Both the position numbers and the translations under genes were made by a program. Shown here piece after piece: positions 44,441-57,951 of a DNA stretch of 64,000 bases. The stretch covers positions 66,376,370 to 66,440,369 of the forward strand of contig CM055096.1 in the NCBI GenBank assembly GCA_029204225.1. The letters are read 5' to 3'. The notes under the pieces are model-generated. The model did no database searches. It had not been told where the DNA came from and saw only the letters and a program-made list of their open reading frames with translations. Positions within the stretch are counted from its first letter, which is position 1; each line of letters opens with the position of its first letter. The stretch is from Diphasiastrum complanatum. Lineage: Eukaryota; Streptophyta; Lycopodiopsida; Lycopodiales; Lycopodiaceae.

Positions 44441-44799
44441 CTGTCAAATAGATCTTATCATGGCTATGGTAAGGGTGCTGCTATGATGGATTCTTTGATC
44501 ATCTTCAATTCAAATCCAAAGCAAAGAATCCACACACAAAAAGTTTCTTCATCAACAATTTGACCAACCTTGGAGGATTTTCAAGTTCAAATGATCAAGC
44601 CAAGTTGATAACTTCAGGAGGAGTGTGAAGAATAAAACGCCATTCAACTTGTCTATAGGGGTTGATGAGGAAAATCATCTTGCTTGTGTAGTTACAAGTT
44701 GTAAATACCATTTTCTAGTATGTACAAACTCGAGCTACATGACATGCACAGTGTCTAGATGGTCATATTCACTTTGTTCCATTGTATATATCAAAAGTA
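44441..44799. other. Junction region left of Copia C
   Basis: Includes 'caggaggagtgtgaagaat' (44618) resembling a PPT/LTR-start junction, and a stretch just before 44800 resembling the sequence before the right LTR of Copia C (47640-47666). Possibly the 3' internal end of another Copia C-family copy. No ORF. Confidence 0.4.
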
Positions 44800-45420
44800 T
44801 GTGAATTGAGCACATGACCTTGTAGATCTAGGCAAGTTTGAGTTAGGTAGATCTAGATTTGATGACATGCATAAAACTAGTTAGAGTGCATGCATGCAAC
44901 ATGCAATCATTGCATGCAACATGCAAGTCAGTATACATGTTCTACATATGTCCAAGTCATCTAGGGAAGTTACATGCAAGACGTGCAAGTACTATTTGAC
45001 ACATGCATGTAGTTTTGTAGGTTCATAGTTGAGAATTTGACATTTGGACAAAGTAGGTAGGAGTTAGGTGCAATTTCAGCATGCAAGCTGTTAGGTGTCA
45101 ATATGGTAATAGTTTACACTTGATTAGATGCATGGAATGCATTGAATGCAAGGAGTACCACGAATTTTGGCTCTCCTATATATGTACATATCATTCTCAT
45201 TTATATCTAATGATGAATCAAGCTTTGGTAATGTCATAATGTCAAAATTGAATCTCATGCTATTTTGCTTGTTTTGATATTCTCTCTCTAACTCGAGTAG
45301 AAGGTCTTCTTCATACATTCTTTTGCTTATGTATTCTCTCTATTTGTGAGGAATTAGTATTGATTTGATCTGTAGCATTCTAGATTGTGCTCTAGCCTCA
45401 GATTTGTTGGTAGATTGCAG
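44800..45420 (+). repeat. Left LTR of Copia C (right limit approximate)
   Basis: Aligns with 47667-48200. Both end near 'gcctcagattt/gccttagattt'. The exact end is not resolved. Confidence 0.65.
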
Positions 45421-45529
45421 GATTGCTCTACAGTTGTTCTGTGTGCCACCACAAAGCATGGTCAAGATCATTCACACATCTCTTGTGGATCCCCACACGT
45501 GTGAACTTGCTGGATTTTTCACATATATG

Positions 45530-47642
45530 CTGTCTTCAAAAGCCATGGTTTATGATGTTTTTCTTACTTTTAAAGCTTATGTAGAGAAGCAATTTCCTTT
45601 CAAGATAAAAGGTTTAAGAAGTGATAGTGGAGGGGAATACACTTCCAATAAGTTTAAAGACTTTTGTGAGAGAGAGGGTATTCAAAGAGAGTTCTCTTAT
45701 TTATATACTCCTCAGCAAAATGGAGTTGCTGAGAGAAAAAATAGAACTTTGTGTGAATGTGCAAAAGCCATTAGGCTGGAAGCTTCTCTGCCTAAAGAAT
45801 TTTGGGGAGAGGCAGTTGCATGTGCAAACTATCTTTGTAATAGGCTTCCAAATCTTGCAATAGGAGGAAAGACACCATTTGAGATGTTGTATAAGAAAAA
45901 GCCTAAGGTAGATCATCTTAGGGTTTTTGGATGTGTACGCTTTGTGCATGTGACTCTAGAAACTAGGAAGAAGGAAGATCCTAGTGCCGTAAAAGGAATT
46001 TTTGTAGGTTATGCATCTACTAAAAAAACATACAAGATTCATTTGCCCTCTATTGACAAAAATGTTGTTAGTAGAGATGTGGTCTTCCATGAAGATCAGA
46101 AATTTAACTTGGATGATGCACAAATCAAAGAGACTCATGCAAGATCAATCATCAATCTTGATGTTGTTCAAGAAGAGGTGAGGCCGAGGCTTGAGGAGGA
46201 GCAAATTCAAGCTACCACACCAAGAAGATCTACACGAGCAAGATATGAGGCAAGGAGGCTCACATATGATGAAGAGGGAAGGCAAGTGGAAGGTGAAACT
46301 TCCTATCATGCACTTTTTATATCAGATGAAGAGCCTAAGGATGTCCAAGAAGCTTTTCAATCCAAGGAGTGGGTTGAAGCAATGACCCAAGAATTTGAAG
46401 CCTTGATGTCAAATAACACATGGGAGCTTGTGAAGCCACCAAACAACATGCATGTGATCATATGTAAGTGGGTATTCAAAATCAAGTATAATCATGATGG
46501 ATTTATCAATAAGTATAAAGCAAGACTTTGTGCCAAAGGCTACTCACAGATTAAAGGTCTTGATTATGAAGATACCTTTGCACCAGTTGCAAAGATGGTA
46601 ACAATTCGAATACTCATCTCTCTTCCATGTTTTGATGTTTCTAATGCATTTCTCAATGGTTACCTTGAGGAGGAGATTTATATGGAGTAGCCCCCAGGTT
46701 TGTGAAGAAGGTGATTAATCAAAAGTTTGTCTTTTGTTCAAAAGTCTGTATGGACTGAAACAGGCACCAAGGTCTTGGTATGCAAGGCTCAATTCCTATC
46801 TCATATCACTCGGATTTTGTCTAAGTGAATATGACCCTTCTATGTATTATAAGTTTGTAGATAACTTTGTAATTATTCTTCTCATCTATGTAGATGATAT
46901 CATTCTTTGTGGAAACAGTGAGAAGTTAGTTGAAGAAACTAAGCATGCACTTGGTACTGAGTTTAAGATGCAGGACTTAGGAGTTCTTCACTATATTCTA
47001 GGCCTTGAAATAGATTTTTGGAAAGGTCATGCATTTATAAGCCAAAGTAGATATGCACTTTCCATGCTCAGGAAATTTCATTTGGAGAACTATAAAGGCA
47101 TATATACACCCATGGAGCACACTGTAAAAGTTCATATTAAAGATGATGAAATTTTCTTTAAGGATGTCACCCTTTATAGGAGTCTTATTGGCTCACTTAT
47201 TTGGTTAATAATGACTAGGCCTGAGTATATATCTTCTACATTGAATTATGGACTATACTATGAATGAGAAGATCTGACTTTGATTGCTTTTTCAGATTTA
47301 GATTTTGTAGGAGACGGGTTGGATAGGAAATCCAAAAGTGCTTACACTATATTTCTTAAAGGAAATTTGGTTTCTTGGCTGTCAAAGAAGCAGGAAACTA
47401 TCTTCTTATCATCTTGTGAAGCTGAATACAAATCTCTTACAACCACAACAAAGGAGGTTTTATGGATCAAAAGGCTACTTTTGGAGCTTAAGTGTTATGC
47501 AGATGAAGATTTACCAATTATCAAGAATGATAACATTTCTGCTCAGGCTCTTGCAAAAAATCCAGTCTTTTATGCAAGGAGCAAACATATTGAAGTGGCT
47601 CTATCTCGAGTTTGGGGTCATGTCCATGATAATTTCCACTAG
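45530..47642 (+). pseudogene. Copia C integrase-RT-RNase H
   Basis: Integrase: LSSKAMVYDVFLTFKAYVEK, KGLRSDSGGEYTSNKF, TPQQNGVAERKNRTLCE, HLRVFGCVRFVHV, SRDVVFHEDQ. RT: NTWELVKPPNNMHVIICKWV, KARLCAKGYSQIKGLDYEDT, FAPVAKMVTIRIL, a small deletion (SLPCFDVSNAFLNG), a stop at 46688-46690 after EEEIYME, then SLYGLKQAPRSWYARLN, LLIYVDDIILCG, DLGVLHYILGLEI. RNase H: SDLDFVGDGLDRKSKSAYTI, LSSCEAEYKSLTT, truncated at ARSKHIEVA (47642). The first frame break is near 46690, another between 47267 and 47280. The YVDD active site is intact but the enzyme cannot be made in one piece. Confidence 0.9.
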
Positions 47643-47666
47643 ATTTCATGTTGTACATACAAGGAG

Positions 47667-48205
47667 TGTGAATTGAGCACATATCCTTCTAGTGTAGCTC
47701 GGATTTGAGTTAGATAGGTTCAATTATGATGACATGCAGATGTTTAGATAGCATGCAAAGTCTTACTGTATGCATGCAAGCCACATGCAATCAGTGCATG
47801 CAACATGCAAAGTAGTTTATGTGATCTACACATGTCTAGGCAATTTTATGAGTTGACATGCAGTACATGCACCATACATGCATGCAGTTACACATGTGGA
47901 TCTCTGGTAGGTGAATTAGTTCAATTAAGTGGACTTTCCATGCAACTCCGCTATAGGAATTCGAGTCTCTCGTGTAGAAAAAGCTGGGCATGTTTTGCCA
48001 CATTGAGAATATTGAGATTTTGGTGTTTTGGACTCATTCTCTCTCTAGTCGAGTTTTCTATGTATAATTTTCTCTCTCTACCCGAGAGCAGCTTCTTTTT
48101 TCCATACTAAACACTTAGAATTATTTCTGACATTCATTTCTCATAGTGAAGAGTTAGATTTTCTCATCAGATGTATGCCATTGTACTCTTGCCTTAGATT
48201 TTTCA
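47667..48205 (+). repeat. Right LTR of Copia C (right limit approximate)
   Basis: Begins TGTGAATTGAG after the purine run AAGGAG. Shares CATGCA-rich blocks with the left LTR. Confidence 0.65.
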
Positions 48206-49310
48206 AGCATACCATTCTGTGATCAATCTCGTGCAATCGCAACACCTCAGTAAGATTCTGTAGGGTGTGTGGTGAAGCTCACACGTGCTAAAAACTTCAC
48301 ATTGTAGAACCTTGAACATAATTGGTAGCTGCATCATCTTGAAATATGAATAAGAAGGATCTTCAACATACTTTAAGTTCCCAGCTCTACATTCTTCTTT
48401 AGAATGTCCAGATATACTGCATTTTGTACACCATATTCCTGAATTCAAAGAAGAAGCTTTCGGTCTTTTGTCTGCAACTTCTGAAATTTGAACTTTCAAA
48501 TCATTGAACTTCTTATTAAGATTAGCCATGTTACTTTTCCAAAGCTTTTCAACTTTAGAGGTTGTAGACTTGTCCTCATTGTTTTACTATCTTCTTTTTG
48601 TTTGGACTTTCGTTTCTTTCTACGATCAGTATCATCAGTTTTTGGGTCTGATGAGTCATTGGAATCAGATTCATAACTTGAAGAATTTGAACTGGATTCA
48701 GATTTAGATTCACTTCATTGTCGCTGGAGTCATGCTTAGACTTTTGAGTTTGTCTAGTCTACATCTTTTACGTGCTAACTTGGAAGTCTCATAATTCTCA
48801 GCACTCGATATGACTGCTGATAAAGAAGTCATATCTCCTTGTCTACAATATCGATCAATTTTCGGAGGTAGTCTTGCCAAAAACCACTTGATCTGCATTG
48901 CGACAGGGTACACACTAGTTAGAATTCCAATCAAATTCTTTACTTTTCGTGTATACCTTCGAAGAGATTCTTTTTTCTTTTTCTGGACATTGTTAAGTCG
49001 TCCGAAAACTTTGGACGAATAACCAATTTTTCTAAACTGGTTTAAAAATGCATCTTTTAGCAGTATTCAGGTGGCGACACATCCTGGTCCAACTTGGTTG
49101 TACCATATGCGTGCTTGCTTTCTCAAAAGACCAGAGAAAATCCATAGCGTATCTGCATCAGCACCTTCGTTATTCAAGTTAGCGAGTGACTCGAACTGCG
49201 AAACATAACTGTCAACATCATCAAAAAGACATCCCTTTAAAATAGTCATATTTGATCTTCGAGATTGAGGTGAAACGAGGACCAGGGCCTCCAGGGTCTT
49301 CCATATTTGG
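48203..49310 (-). pseudogene. Gypsy B gag, N-terminal part
   Basis: Reading right to left: KGCLFDDVDSYVSQFESLAN, DTLWIFSGLLRKQARIWYNQ (capsid block ending W-Y), then FGRLNNVQKKKKESLRRYTR and VKNLIGILTSVYPVAMQIKW, AVISSAENYETSKLARKRCR. A zinc-knuckle-like WCTKCSISGHSKEECR and YVEDPSYSYFKMMQLP follow (48203-48529). This is a plant Ty3/Gypsy retrotrans_gag domain. Frames shift near 49067, 48710 and 48540. It ends at the Copia C insertion. Confidence 0.78.
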
Positions 49311-49580
49311 TTTTGGTTCCAGTTCAGGCTCAGGATCAGGATCAAGATTTATGATTTCAGAACCTGGTTCAACTGTAGCAGAAGCTTCAGAAAGAGGGTT
49401 TTTCGATAAGTTTTCAAGATTAAAATTTAGGAAAGGTGATTATCTCTTTGCAAAGATTCCTGAAGTCTTTTGCAAAATTCTTCTCGAAGTTTCCGATATC
49501 TTTCTAGTCAAACAGCTCTATCTGACATACAAAGGGGATGGAGATGGAGTTGTCAGTTTGCATCAACTTTATTTGGCTAT

Positions 49581-49597
49581 CTCCGGCAACGGTGCCA
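49581..49597 (-). other. Primer binding site, Gypsy B
   Basis: Minus-strand TGGCACCGTTGCCGGAG, the classic plant Ty3/Gypsy primer site type, 12 bp from the LTR start. Confidence 0.88.
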
Positions 49598-49609
49598 AAA
49601 ATTGGTACA

Positions 49610-50887
<1,278 letters not shown>

Positions 50888-51760
50888 GGACTGACCAGTC
50901 GTTTTAGTGGCTACTTTGTAAATACTTTTATGCATGTTATGCTTGTGTTTTGGATGTGTTGAGCATATGTATGCGTGGGCCTATCATTGATCTAACATCT
51001 CCTCACAAAACAGTGTAAAAAACAACGTTCAAACTATTTTTTAAGCTACCATGAATCTGCCTTCCCAAAACTGACTAGTTCCCTAGAAGGATAACAAGGA
51101 TGTAATCGATCATGTGGGCAAAAAAGGAAAAAGAAGGTATTAAACTCCTTGAATCCATCCGATAACGGGGGTCCACATCTAGATATCTGGGAATTTTGAA
51201 GTATTTGGCCAGGATCTTTTTGTCGTCCTTGAAGAGGACTTTGCGCCATGTGGGTTGCTGTGCCAGCTGCTCGAGTATCTGTTTTCCTTTGCCCTTGATG
51301 TCGACTGAAGAGCATGGCCTCTCCACATCTCTTCTTATGGAAAGGTGGCCTCGTACTCCTGGATGGATTCCTCAAGAGACTGTGGCTTCTTAAAGAGACA
51401 TCTGGCACTGGGTGTGGATGTGCCTTGGCTTGGCCCCTTTGTGCATGATGAATCAATGGGGGATGGAAGGTCATGTGTCACTGTAGCCACAAATGGTTCA
51501 CTCTTGGCGATGTTGTCAATGAAAAAGAATGTATCAGTTTCAAAAATGGTCAGCTGGAGGCTTGTGTGCTGGCCGATGAGGCGCTTTGAGGGGTGGTAGG
51601 AGGTTCTCGATCCGCTAGCAGATCATCAAGCTACTTTTCAAGCTCCTCATTCTACTTTTCCAATCCACTAATTACATCAATGAATGGCTGAGTATTGAGC
51701 TTCAAAATCTTGTAACATCTTTTTACAAGTTTGACGTTTGGCCAAGAGCGCATTATACTT
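50888..51760 (-). mobile_element. Element X3: fragment of family X
   Basis: Minus-strand remnant between the Gypsy B LTR and the Copia D LTR. Contains the family X block with no LTR. It is bounded on both sides by other elements, so both limits are cut points. Confidence 0.6.
51075..51720 (-). pseudogene. Family X protein, copy X3, fragment
   Basis: Function unknown. Reading right to left in changing frames: KYNALLAKRQTCKKMLQDFE (coiled coil), EELEK...LDDLLADREPPTTPQS, then PSARCLFKKPQSLEESIQEY, then SVDIKGKGKQILEQLAQQPT and WRKVLFKDDKKILAKYF. These match X2 (FANRAFRRPKSVEENINEFL and TIKGKELQALPALQPQPAWR...FFERDPTAIRAY) and X1 (RAFRQPRSVEEEIDAFL). After IPRYL the reading decays. Stops and at least two frameshifts. 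The conserved C-terminal W/D-rich block seen in X1 and X2 is missing. Confidence 0.6.
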
Positions 51761-52495
51761 TGTCAAAAATGAACTCCTGCAAATTTTTCGTGATGCAAAG
51801 TGACGCGACACGAAGCGAAGGTCGAATGGTGAACAATTCGCGAAAGTCAACGTACCTCGAAAACCCTAAGACACGAAATGAAACTAAGATCAAGGTCGAA
51901 TGATTCGCAAAAGTCAAACATACCTCCAGGACCAAAGACACGAAACAAAAAGAAAATGAAAGAAAATCTTTCACGCTGCTAGCTGGTAGCTCAACTGACG
52001 TGGAGCCTTAAACTTCACGCTCAGCTGAAATAGTTAGCAATAACAGAGAGTAACTAACTAGTTGATTAGCATTAACTACTCTTGTAATTCTCGGTTTAGC
52101 TATCTTGTAAACTCCATGCAGTGGAGATATAAATGCAGTTTTTGAATCAACATAGAGAGAGAAGAAAAAGAACGAGAGTAGAGCAAAAAAAGAAAAGAAT
52201 AGAAAAAATAGAGAAACGAAATAGCTGTGCATGAAAGTCTGCCAACGAGCAGAACACATCGAAAGAGCTTAGTGTTAGGCCGCCAACAAGCGAGACACTG
52301 ATAATCTCGCTTTAAAAATCAAAACTGATAATATAGTTGTTCTCTATTGTCCATCTCCTTGTTTTCCACTATCTTGATTGCTAGAATGATTTCTGTCCTG
52401 TGATCTGTAGTTGTGTGTTTAGGATCCTGCAAGCTTTCGTGCAAGAAAAACTGAAAGAAAACAATCTATTTGTGATACAAAATTCGTTTGTGACA
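51761..52495 (+). repeat. 5' LTR of Copia D
   Basis: About 735 bp, ending GTTTGTGACA right before the primer site. TATA-like GATATAAATG at 52125. Shares 'gaacaattcgcgaaag' blocks with the LTR at 60276-61162, so the two are related. The left limit is approximate. Confidence 0.7.
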
Positions 52496-52514
52496 TGGTA
52501 TCAGAGCACTCAAG
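52496..52514 (+). other. Primer binding site, Copia D
   Basis: TGGTATCAGAGCACTCAAG, initiator-Met type, adjoining the LTR. A second, imperfect copy (TGGTATTAGAGCG) follows at 52527. Confidence 0.9.
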
Positions 52515-52589
52515 TGTTAACGACATGGTATTAGAGCGTCGAGGTTATCACTACTGATATCTGAATAATGATACTCTAGGCAACACAAT

Positions 52590-55110
52590 ATGGCTACAAC
52601 GATCCAGACAAGAATAACAATCAGTATTGATGGCGAAAACTTCAGAGTGTGAAAATTCAAAATCAAAACATCTGGTCGGTGATCGGACTCAGAGAGGTGC
52701 AACCTCTTGAGGGAGACCCAAGGAGAGCTGAATGGATCAGAAAGGATGAGCATGCAATTGCGATCATCATTTGAAGATGGTGAAAGTAGTCGTGCAGCAT
52801 GAAAAAGACTAAAATAGAAGTACAAAGTGAGGATTGTCGCTTCAGTGATGCATCTTCACAATCAACTATAATCCATACGATGGAATGACAACTAGTTGGA
52901 TCAACACATTGAGAAAATCAGAACGATCTTCACTCGACTTGTTGCATCAGGACAAGAACACCAGGTCCCAACACCACAACAGTTGATGTACATCATGAAG
53001 TCTCTACCTGTGTCCTATCAACCATTGAGAATGCTCATACTGAGTCTACCAGATATGACATTCGACAAAGCAGTCAGTCTTGTCGCTGATGAGAGACTGA
53101 TGAGGGACGAAGGAGAAGGAAGCAGTGATCAAGAGAAAGCTCTCATCACAAAAGGAAAGAAGAAGAACAAGAACAAGCCCAGATTCGACAAGACAAAGCC
53201 TTCGAACAGAGGCAATGATAATCAACAATCTTCTTTCCGTGATCACTGTCACAAAACAGGACACACAGCCAACAAATGTTGGTTCAATCCTACAATACCT
53301 TGCATGCACCGCAAGAAGAAGGGGCATTCTGCACACGATTGCAGATTCAATTAAAAAAAAAAGAACAAAGTTGAGAAAGCAAATGTTGTAGAGTCATCCA
53401 AAGATGCAAACAGAGGTGATGAAGCCTTCACAATACTTGATGAAGCTTTAACAAGCTACACTGAACAAGAGTATGATGTAGTCATTGATTCAGGAGCAAC
53501 ATCACACATCACCTGCAACAAGAAGATCTTGATTGACTTCAGAGAACTCGAAAATAACAGAGCAGTGATTCTAGGTGATGGGAGCTGAACGATGTCAAAG
53601 GCATCAGGACTCTACAGCTGCGAACACTATCAGGTCAAGCAGAATTGCCAGGAGCACTCTACGTATCTTCATTAAAAGAAGATCTGCTATTAGTCTCCAA
53701 GATGGCAGATCTTGGAATTTGAGTTTTATTCGGTGGCAATACATGTTGCATGATCGAGAAAACAACAAACAAATTGCTGACAGTTGGATGTAGAGAAGGA
53801 AATCTCTACCAAGCCAAGATAATGAACAATTCTGATAGCATATTAAATGCATTAGAAAATGAAGATCAGCTCTGGTATAGGAGAATGTATCATCTGAACA
53901 TGAGAAGCCTATATGACATGTGCAAAAAAGACATAGTCACAAGTCTAAAGATATCAAGACCCGATACTGAGTTCTGTGAAGCCTGTCAGAAAGGCAAACA
54001 AATTGGAATCCATTCACACATGAGAAAAGAAGAGCCAAAGAAATTCTTGAGCTCGTCCACTCAGATGTTTGTGGACCGATGAAAGTTGACTTTCTCTCAG
54101 GATCGAGGTACTTCCTAATGTTCATTGATGACTACAACTGGATGACTATGATCTATTACCTAAAGAAAAAATTTGAAGCGTTTGACTCTTTCAAGAAGTT
54201 CGTGGCATTTGCAGAGAGACACACCTCAAAGAAGATTCAGATCATCATATCTGACAATGGAGGTGAGTACAAGAGCACGGAATTTTCTAAATTCTGCCAA
54301 GAACAGGGAATAGAGCATCAATTCACTCCTGCGTACACACCAAAATATAATGGTGTCGCAAAAAGAAGAAACAAGATGCTAGTCGAAGGAGCCCGATGCA
54401 TGATGGCACAGGCTCGATTGCCAAGTCAATTTTGGGCTGAGGCAATAGTTGCAGCAGTACACCTACAGAACAAATCAACGACAGCCCTGGAAAACAAGAC
54501 ACCGTATGAAATGTGGACAAGTAGAAAGCTTGATCTATCATATGTGTGTGTGTTTGTATGTGTAGCATACAAGCACATTCCAAAAGAAAAAAGAAACAAG
54601 CTCGATGATGAATCAGAGCAAACATTCATGGTCAGGTACTCGAACGGATCACAAGTGTACAGACTCTACAATCCAACTACCAAGAAGGTTGTTTCGAGTA
54701 GAGATGTAAAGTTTGATGAGTCCACATTCCCTGGGCTGAAAGATGAAAAGGCCATGAGATCTTCACAATACTGCCAATTCAAGAGAGAGATCGAGGACAG
54801 ACATCATATCGGAATGTTGAGCCCCAGACTCCAGAGCAACAGGAAGCAAAAGATCAACTCCATGAACAAAAAACTTTTGAGCAGCGACGAAATAGCCCCA
54901 GAAGATCAACAAGACAAAGAAGACCTTCAAATCGATATGCTAACAATCTTCAGTGGAACAAAGACATAGAATTCGAGTACTACAGCTTCACTAAAGGGCC
55001 AACAACATATCAAGAAGCTGTCCAGAGCCCAGAGAGGGAATTTTGAAAGCAGGCAATGTCAGAGGAGATCAAATCAATGAGGTGAAACCAACCATGGACA
55101 CTAGAGCCAT
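52590..55110 (+). pseudogene. Copia D gag-protease-integrase, decayed
   Basis: Gag starts at ATG 52590 (MATTIQTRITISIDGENFRV, stop in place of Trp before KFKIK). Later gag 52896-53354 (MDQHIEKIRTIFTRLV, LVADERLMRDEGE) has two CCHC-like knuckles: C-HKTGHTANKC (first Cys pair reduced) and C..KKKGHSAHDC (second Cys lost). Protease VVIDSGATSHITCNKK near 53476. Pre-integrase QLWYRRMYHLNMRSLYDMCK. Integrase C-x2-C EFCEACQKGKQ, YFLMFIDDYNW, IISDNGGEYKSTEFSKFCQE, TPKYNGVAKRRNKMLVEGAR, YKHIPKEKRNKLDDESEQ, SSRDVKFDES. Then the RT start. Frame breaks near 53350, 53590, 53725 and 54080. Confidence 0.88.
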
Positions 55111-55119
55111 GCCAAGGCT

Positions 55120-55430
55120 TTGATCAAACCATTTGTCACCCAAATCACACCAGAAATCCCCATCCAGACTAACAATGGTTACCTGATAGAAGTTATCTCG
55201 GAACCCGTCATTCAGGCGACTGCGCATCTATTAAATAACTTTTTGGTTATTTCAACATTTCGTAAGGACAGAATCCAGTCTACGCTGCTGAGTCAGATAG
55301 TGGAATCCTTTGTGGAATTTTCTAGCCCCTCCATTGTGCCATATGACTGGCTGGCATAGCTTCCTTATTTGAGAACTAACAAACTCCATCAAACCCAACA
55401 ACCGTGAGCGAATCGCAGCAGGCCCCCTGT
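55120..55430 (+). pseudogene. Family X protein, upstream part (X2)
   Basis: ORF MIKPFVTQITPEIPIQTNNG...IVESFVEFSSPSIVPYDWLA (stop at 55357-55359), then in another frame KPNNRERIAAGPLLCNFACA leading into the next ORF. Looks like the folded N-terminal part of the X protein. No recognised domain. Unknown function. Confidence 0.45.
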
Positions 55431-57878
55431 TGTGTAACTTTGCCTGCGCACTTCTCGAGGTGAAAGTGCGCGGTTTCCAATGCTCATTCCTCCTATCTAC
55501 CCTTGTGCCACATACTAACCCTTACCCACCATCTCAAGCATCTACCTCCTCCCAACCTGCAGTCATTAACACAACAACCAACAAACGAATGCGTGGCGCT
55601 GCCTCTACATCCACATCTCCACTTGTTATCCAAAGACGTGTCTCCACTGCCGCACTAACCACTCCATCAGCCACCGTCACTCCTTCTTCTGTGCAAACCC
55701 CCCCCTCTAATTTCTGTTGCCGCTACCTCTCTTCCTGTTCCATCCACATCTGTTTCTGTCTCCATCCCCGTTTCTTCTATTGATACCACTCCTACTTCTC
55801 TTCCAGTGTCCACTGCTCCATCCATCACCATCGCATTCTCCATCACTCCTGCCACCACCGTTGCTCCTCTCACATTCAATCCTTCTGATTCGCAACTGTC
55901 TCCCGACACTCTGGCATGGATGCAAGTTATCAATTTTTCACCCCCACACCAGACACTTTCTGCTCCATCCTCACCTTCTTCCATACTCCACACCATACTT
56001 CAGTTCCCCACTGTTCCTCCCATCCTCTCGTTCGGACAAACCGTCCTCACTCTTGTTTCCCAAGTTGTTTCTCACACCCCACCCACTTCGCCAACAAAGG
56101 TTGCCGAGGACAGCCAACCGCTGCCTGATGACGCATTTGTACAAACAATTTCTGCAGCATCACCAGATTGGGCTGACCCTACCGCCCCAGATGGCATCAG
56201 GACAAATGAAAATCTGATCGAAGACAATGACGACGGAATTCCACAAGTCGTCGGGGCCGATACAACACAAGTCCCTACTAGTGCCAGTGTACCAGCTGCT
56301 CCCACAGATCTAACGTCGACATACCAAACTCTAGGAAAATACATCTTGGATGCGGTAGCGGCCAAAGCTATTCTGGAAAGCAAGGTACTACAGTTGGCAA
56401 TGAGTAATACACAACTGCGAGCAGACCTCACCAAGCTGCAGCAAGAGCTGATTCTAGCTCAACAACACAAACAAGCAGGGCACCAGGAGATTGCCAAGCT
56501 GCAGCAGAAGGAGGGGGACCTAAACAAATATATTCAAAGCCTCTCCAAAGGGCTGACTAAGGCCTCCACAAAGGTGTGGGAGCTTCAAGCAGAAGCATTC
56601 CAACAGCTTGTCCCCATCCAGACGCAACTTACACTTTTGGAAGTAGAGAACACGCGCCTGGGGACGGAGATCAAAGCCTTACAAGATGAAAAGCTCGTCT
56701 GGTTAGCTCAATTTGCACCGAACACAAGGCCGCTTTCCCAATCAGAGATGAACCTTCTACGACGTCAGGTGCAGATTTATAGCCAAGTCCTCAATAGCTA
56801 CCAGGCGGAGTTCAATAAGTATCGGGCAAGTGCAATGCAAGAGCTCGCCTTGGCCAAGCAAGCCCTCAAGGCATGCCAAAAATACATGGAAACGAAGGCC
56901 CAGCCCACCCCCGTGGTAATCCCACCGCCACCTAATTTTGACGTTGCACAGGCTAGTACCAACCAAGATCAGAGCCAGGAGACAGTAGGGGGATTTCAAC
57001 CAGATCAAGGGTCCGAAGGCCAAGACCAAGGGCAGACAGATGTCGCCACTGAGATGCGAGACCAGAGCCAAGGTGCAACCACCAGCCAGGGCCAAACAAC
57101 ATCATCCAGAGGATCGCATACGATATTTGCCAACCGGGCCTTTCGAAGACCAAAGTCCGTGGAGGAAAACATCAATGAATTTTTATCCAAATATCTCCAT
57201 GAGTCATCAAGAGGCGGCTGGCAGATATCACTCTCAGCTCAGACCATCAAGGGAAAAGAACTGCAAGCCTTACCCGCCCTCCAACCACAACCGGCATGGC
57301 GACAACAATTTTTTGAGAGAGACCCTACGGCCATCAGAGCTTACGTGACGATTCTGCAATAGTCACGGGTGAACGCGCATTTCCTGCCATGTCCAAGAAG
57401 ATCCAAATGGGCGAAATGCGGCACTCCTTTGGACCAGATCACACTGCACAATTTCAACTGGCCAATTATCAAATTCGAATATGGGTGGACAACAGATGTA
57501 GACGCCAGAAGGGCTCTCTCCGCATTCGCCAGTTACTACATCAATTGCCCTGATCCTACAGTCCACGCGACAGCCACTTACGCCTGGGACTTAGAATATT
57601 TAATGGGCATTAAAACAAAATGGGATGATTTTCTTTCCTCTATATTTTTTGATCCAAATAAGACGCTCGCTTCCGACAAAGTCGAAGACCAGCTGCCAGT
57701 CGCTCGCGTATTTTACCGAGCTGCATTCCTTGGAGATCCCTGGACAAAACGATTCCAGGCATGGGTGGATCAGGAATGGCTGACAGGAGTCCACAAGTCC
57801 TTCCACACGCCAAAGGACTTGAAGAAACTAGACCGTCTCAACTTCATGGAAGATGTTACGGACTATCTCATCCACTAG
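55430..57878 (+). pseudogene. Family X protein, copy X2, nearly intact
   Basis: Function unknown. LLEVKVRGFQCSFLLSTLVP and a Ser/Thr/Pro-rich region (55430-55700). A seven-C run at 55697-55703 shifts the frame; then one open frame from about 55780 to 57878, broken only by TAG at 57360-57362. Parts: S/T/P-rich linker; acidic segment (AVGADT-like); long coiled coil about 56310-56900 (LAMSNTQLRADLTKLQQELI, IAKLQQKEGDLNKYIQSLSK, LLRRQVQIYSQVLNSYQAEF); Gln/Asp repeats DQSQ/DQGQ; FANRAFRRPKSVEENINEFL; TIKGKELQALPALQPQPAWR; SKWAKCGTPLDQI; TTDVDARRALSAFASYYINC; KWDDFLSSIFFDPNKTLASD; VARVFYRAAFLGDPWTKRFQ; ending FMEDVTDYLIH. No zinc knuckle, protease or polymerase motif. Could be a gag-like structural protein or accessory ORF. 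Confidence 0.7.
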
Positions 57879-57951
57879 AGGCGGTCCAAGAGAACGCTAT
57901 ACTAAACCGGCAGAGTGCCGAGGGACCGACACTACTTCAGGCCGTGGGTCC

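Larger units (their letters stand above)
44800..48205 (+). mobile_element. Copia C: defective Ty1/Copia element nested in Gypsy B
   Basis: LTR-like ends start at 44800 and 47667 with the same TGTGAATTGAGCACAT, followed by repeated 'gcatgcaacatgcaat' blocks. The internal part has only integrase (C-terminal two-thirds), RT and RNase H; gag, protease and a clear PBS are missing. Inserted in the gag of Gypsy B. Confidence 0.8.
51761..55110 (+). mobile_element. Copia D: Ty1/Copia element, 3' truncated
   Basis: 5' LTR (51761-52495), PBS (52496), gag, protease, integrase and the start of RT. It stops near 55110 at RT motif EIKSM...NQPWTLEPC, where X2 begins. No 3' LTR. Confidence 0.85.

Noticed and set aside
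55667-56128. Minus-strand and other-frame ORFs across X2 (Gly/Arg-rich, Ser/Pro-rich)
   Set aside because: Shadows of the Ser/Thr/Pro-rich segment of the X2 reading frame.
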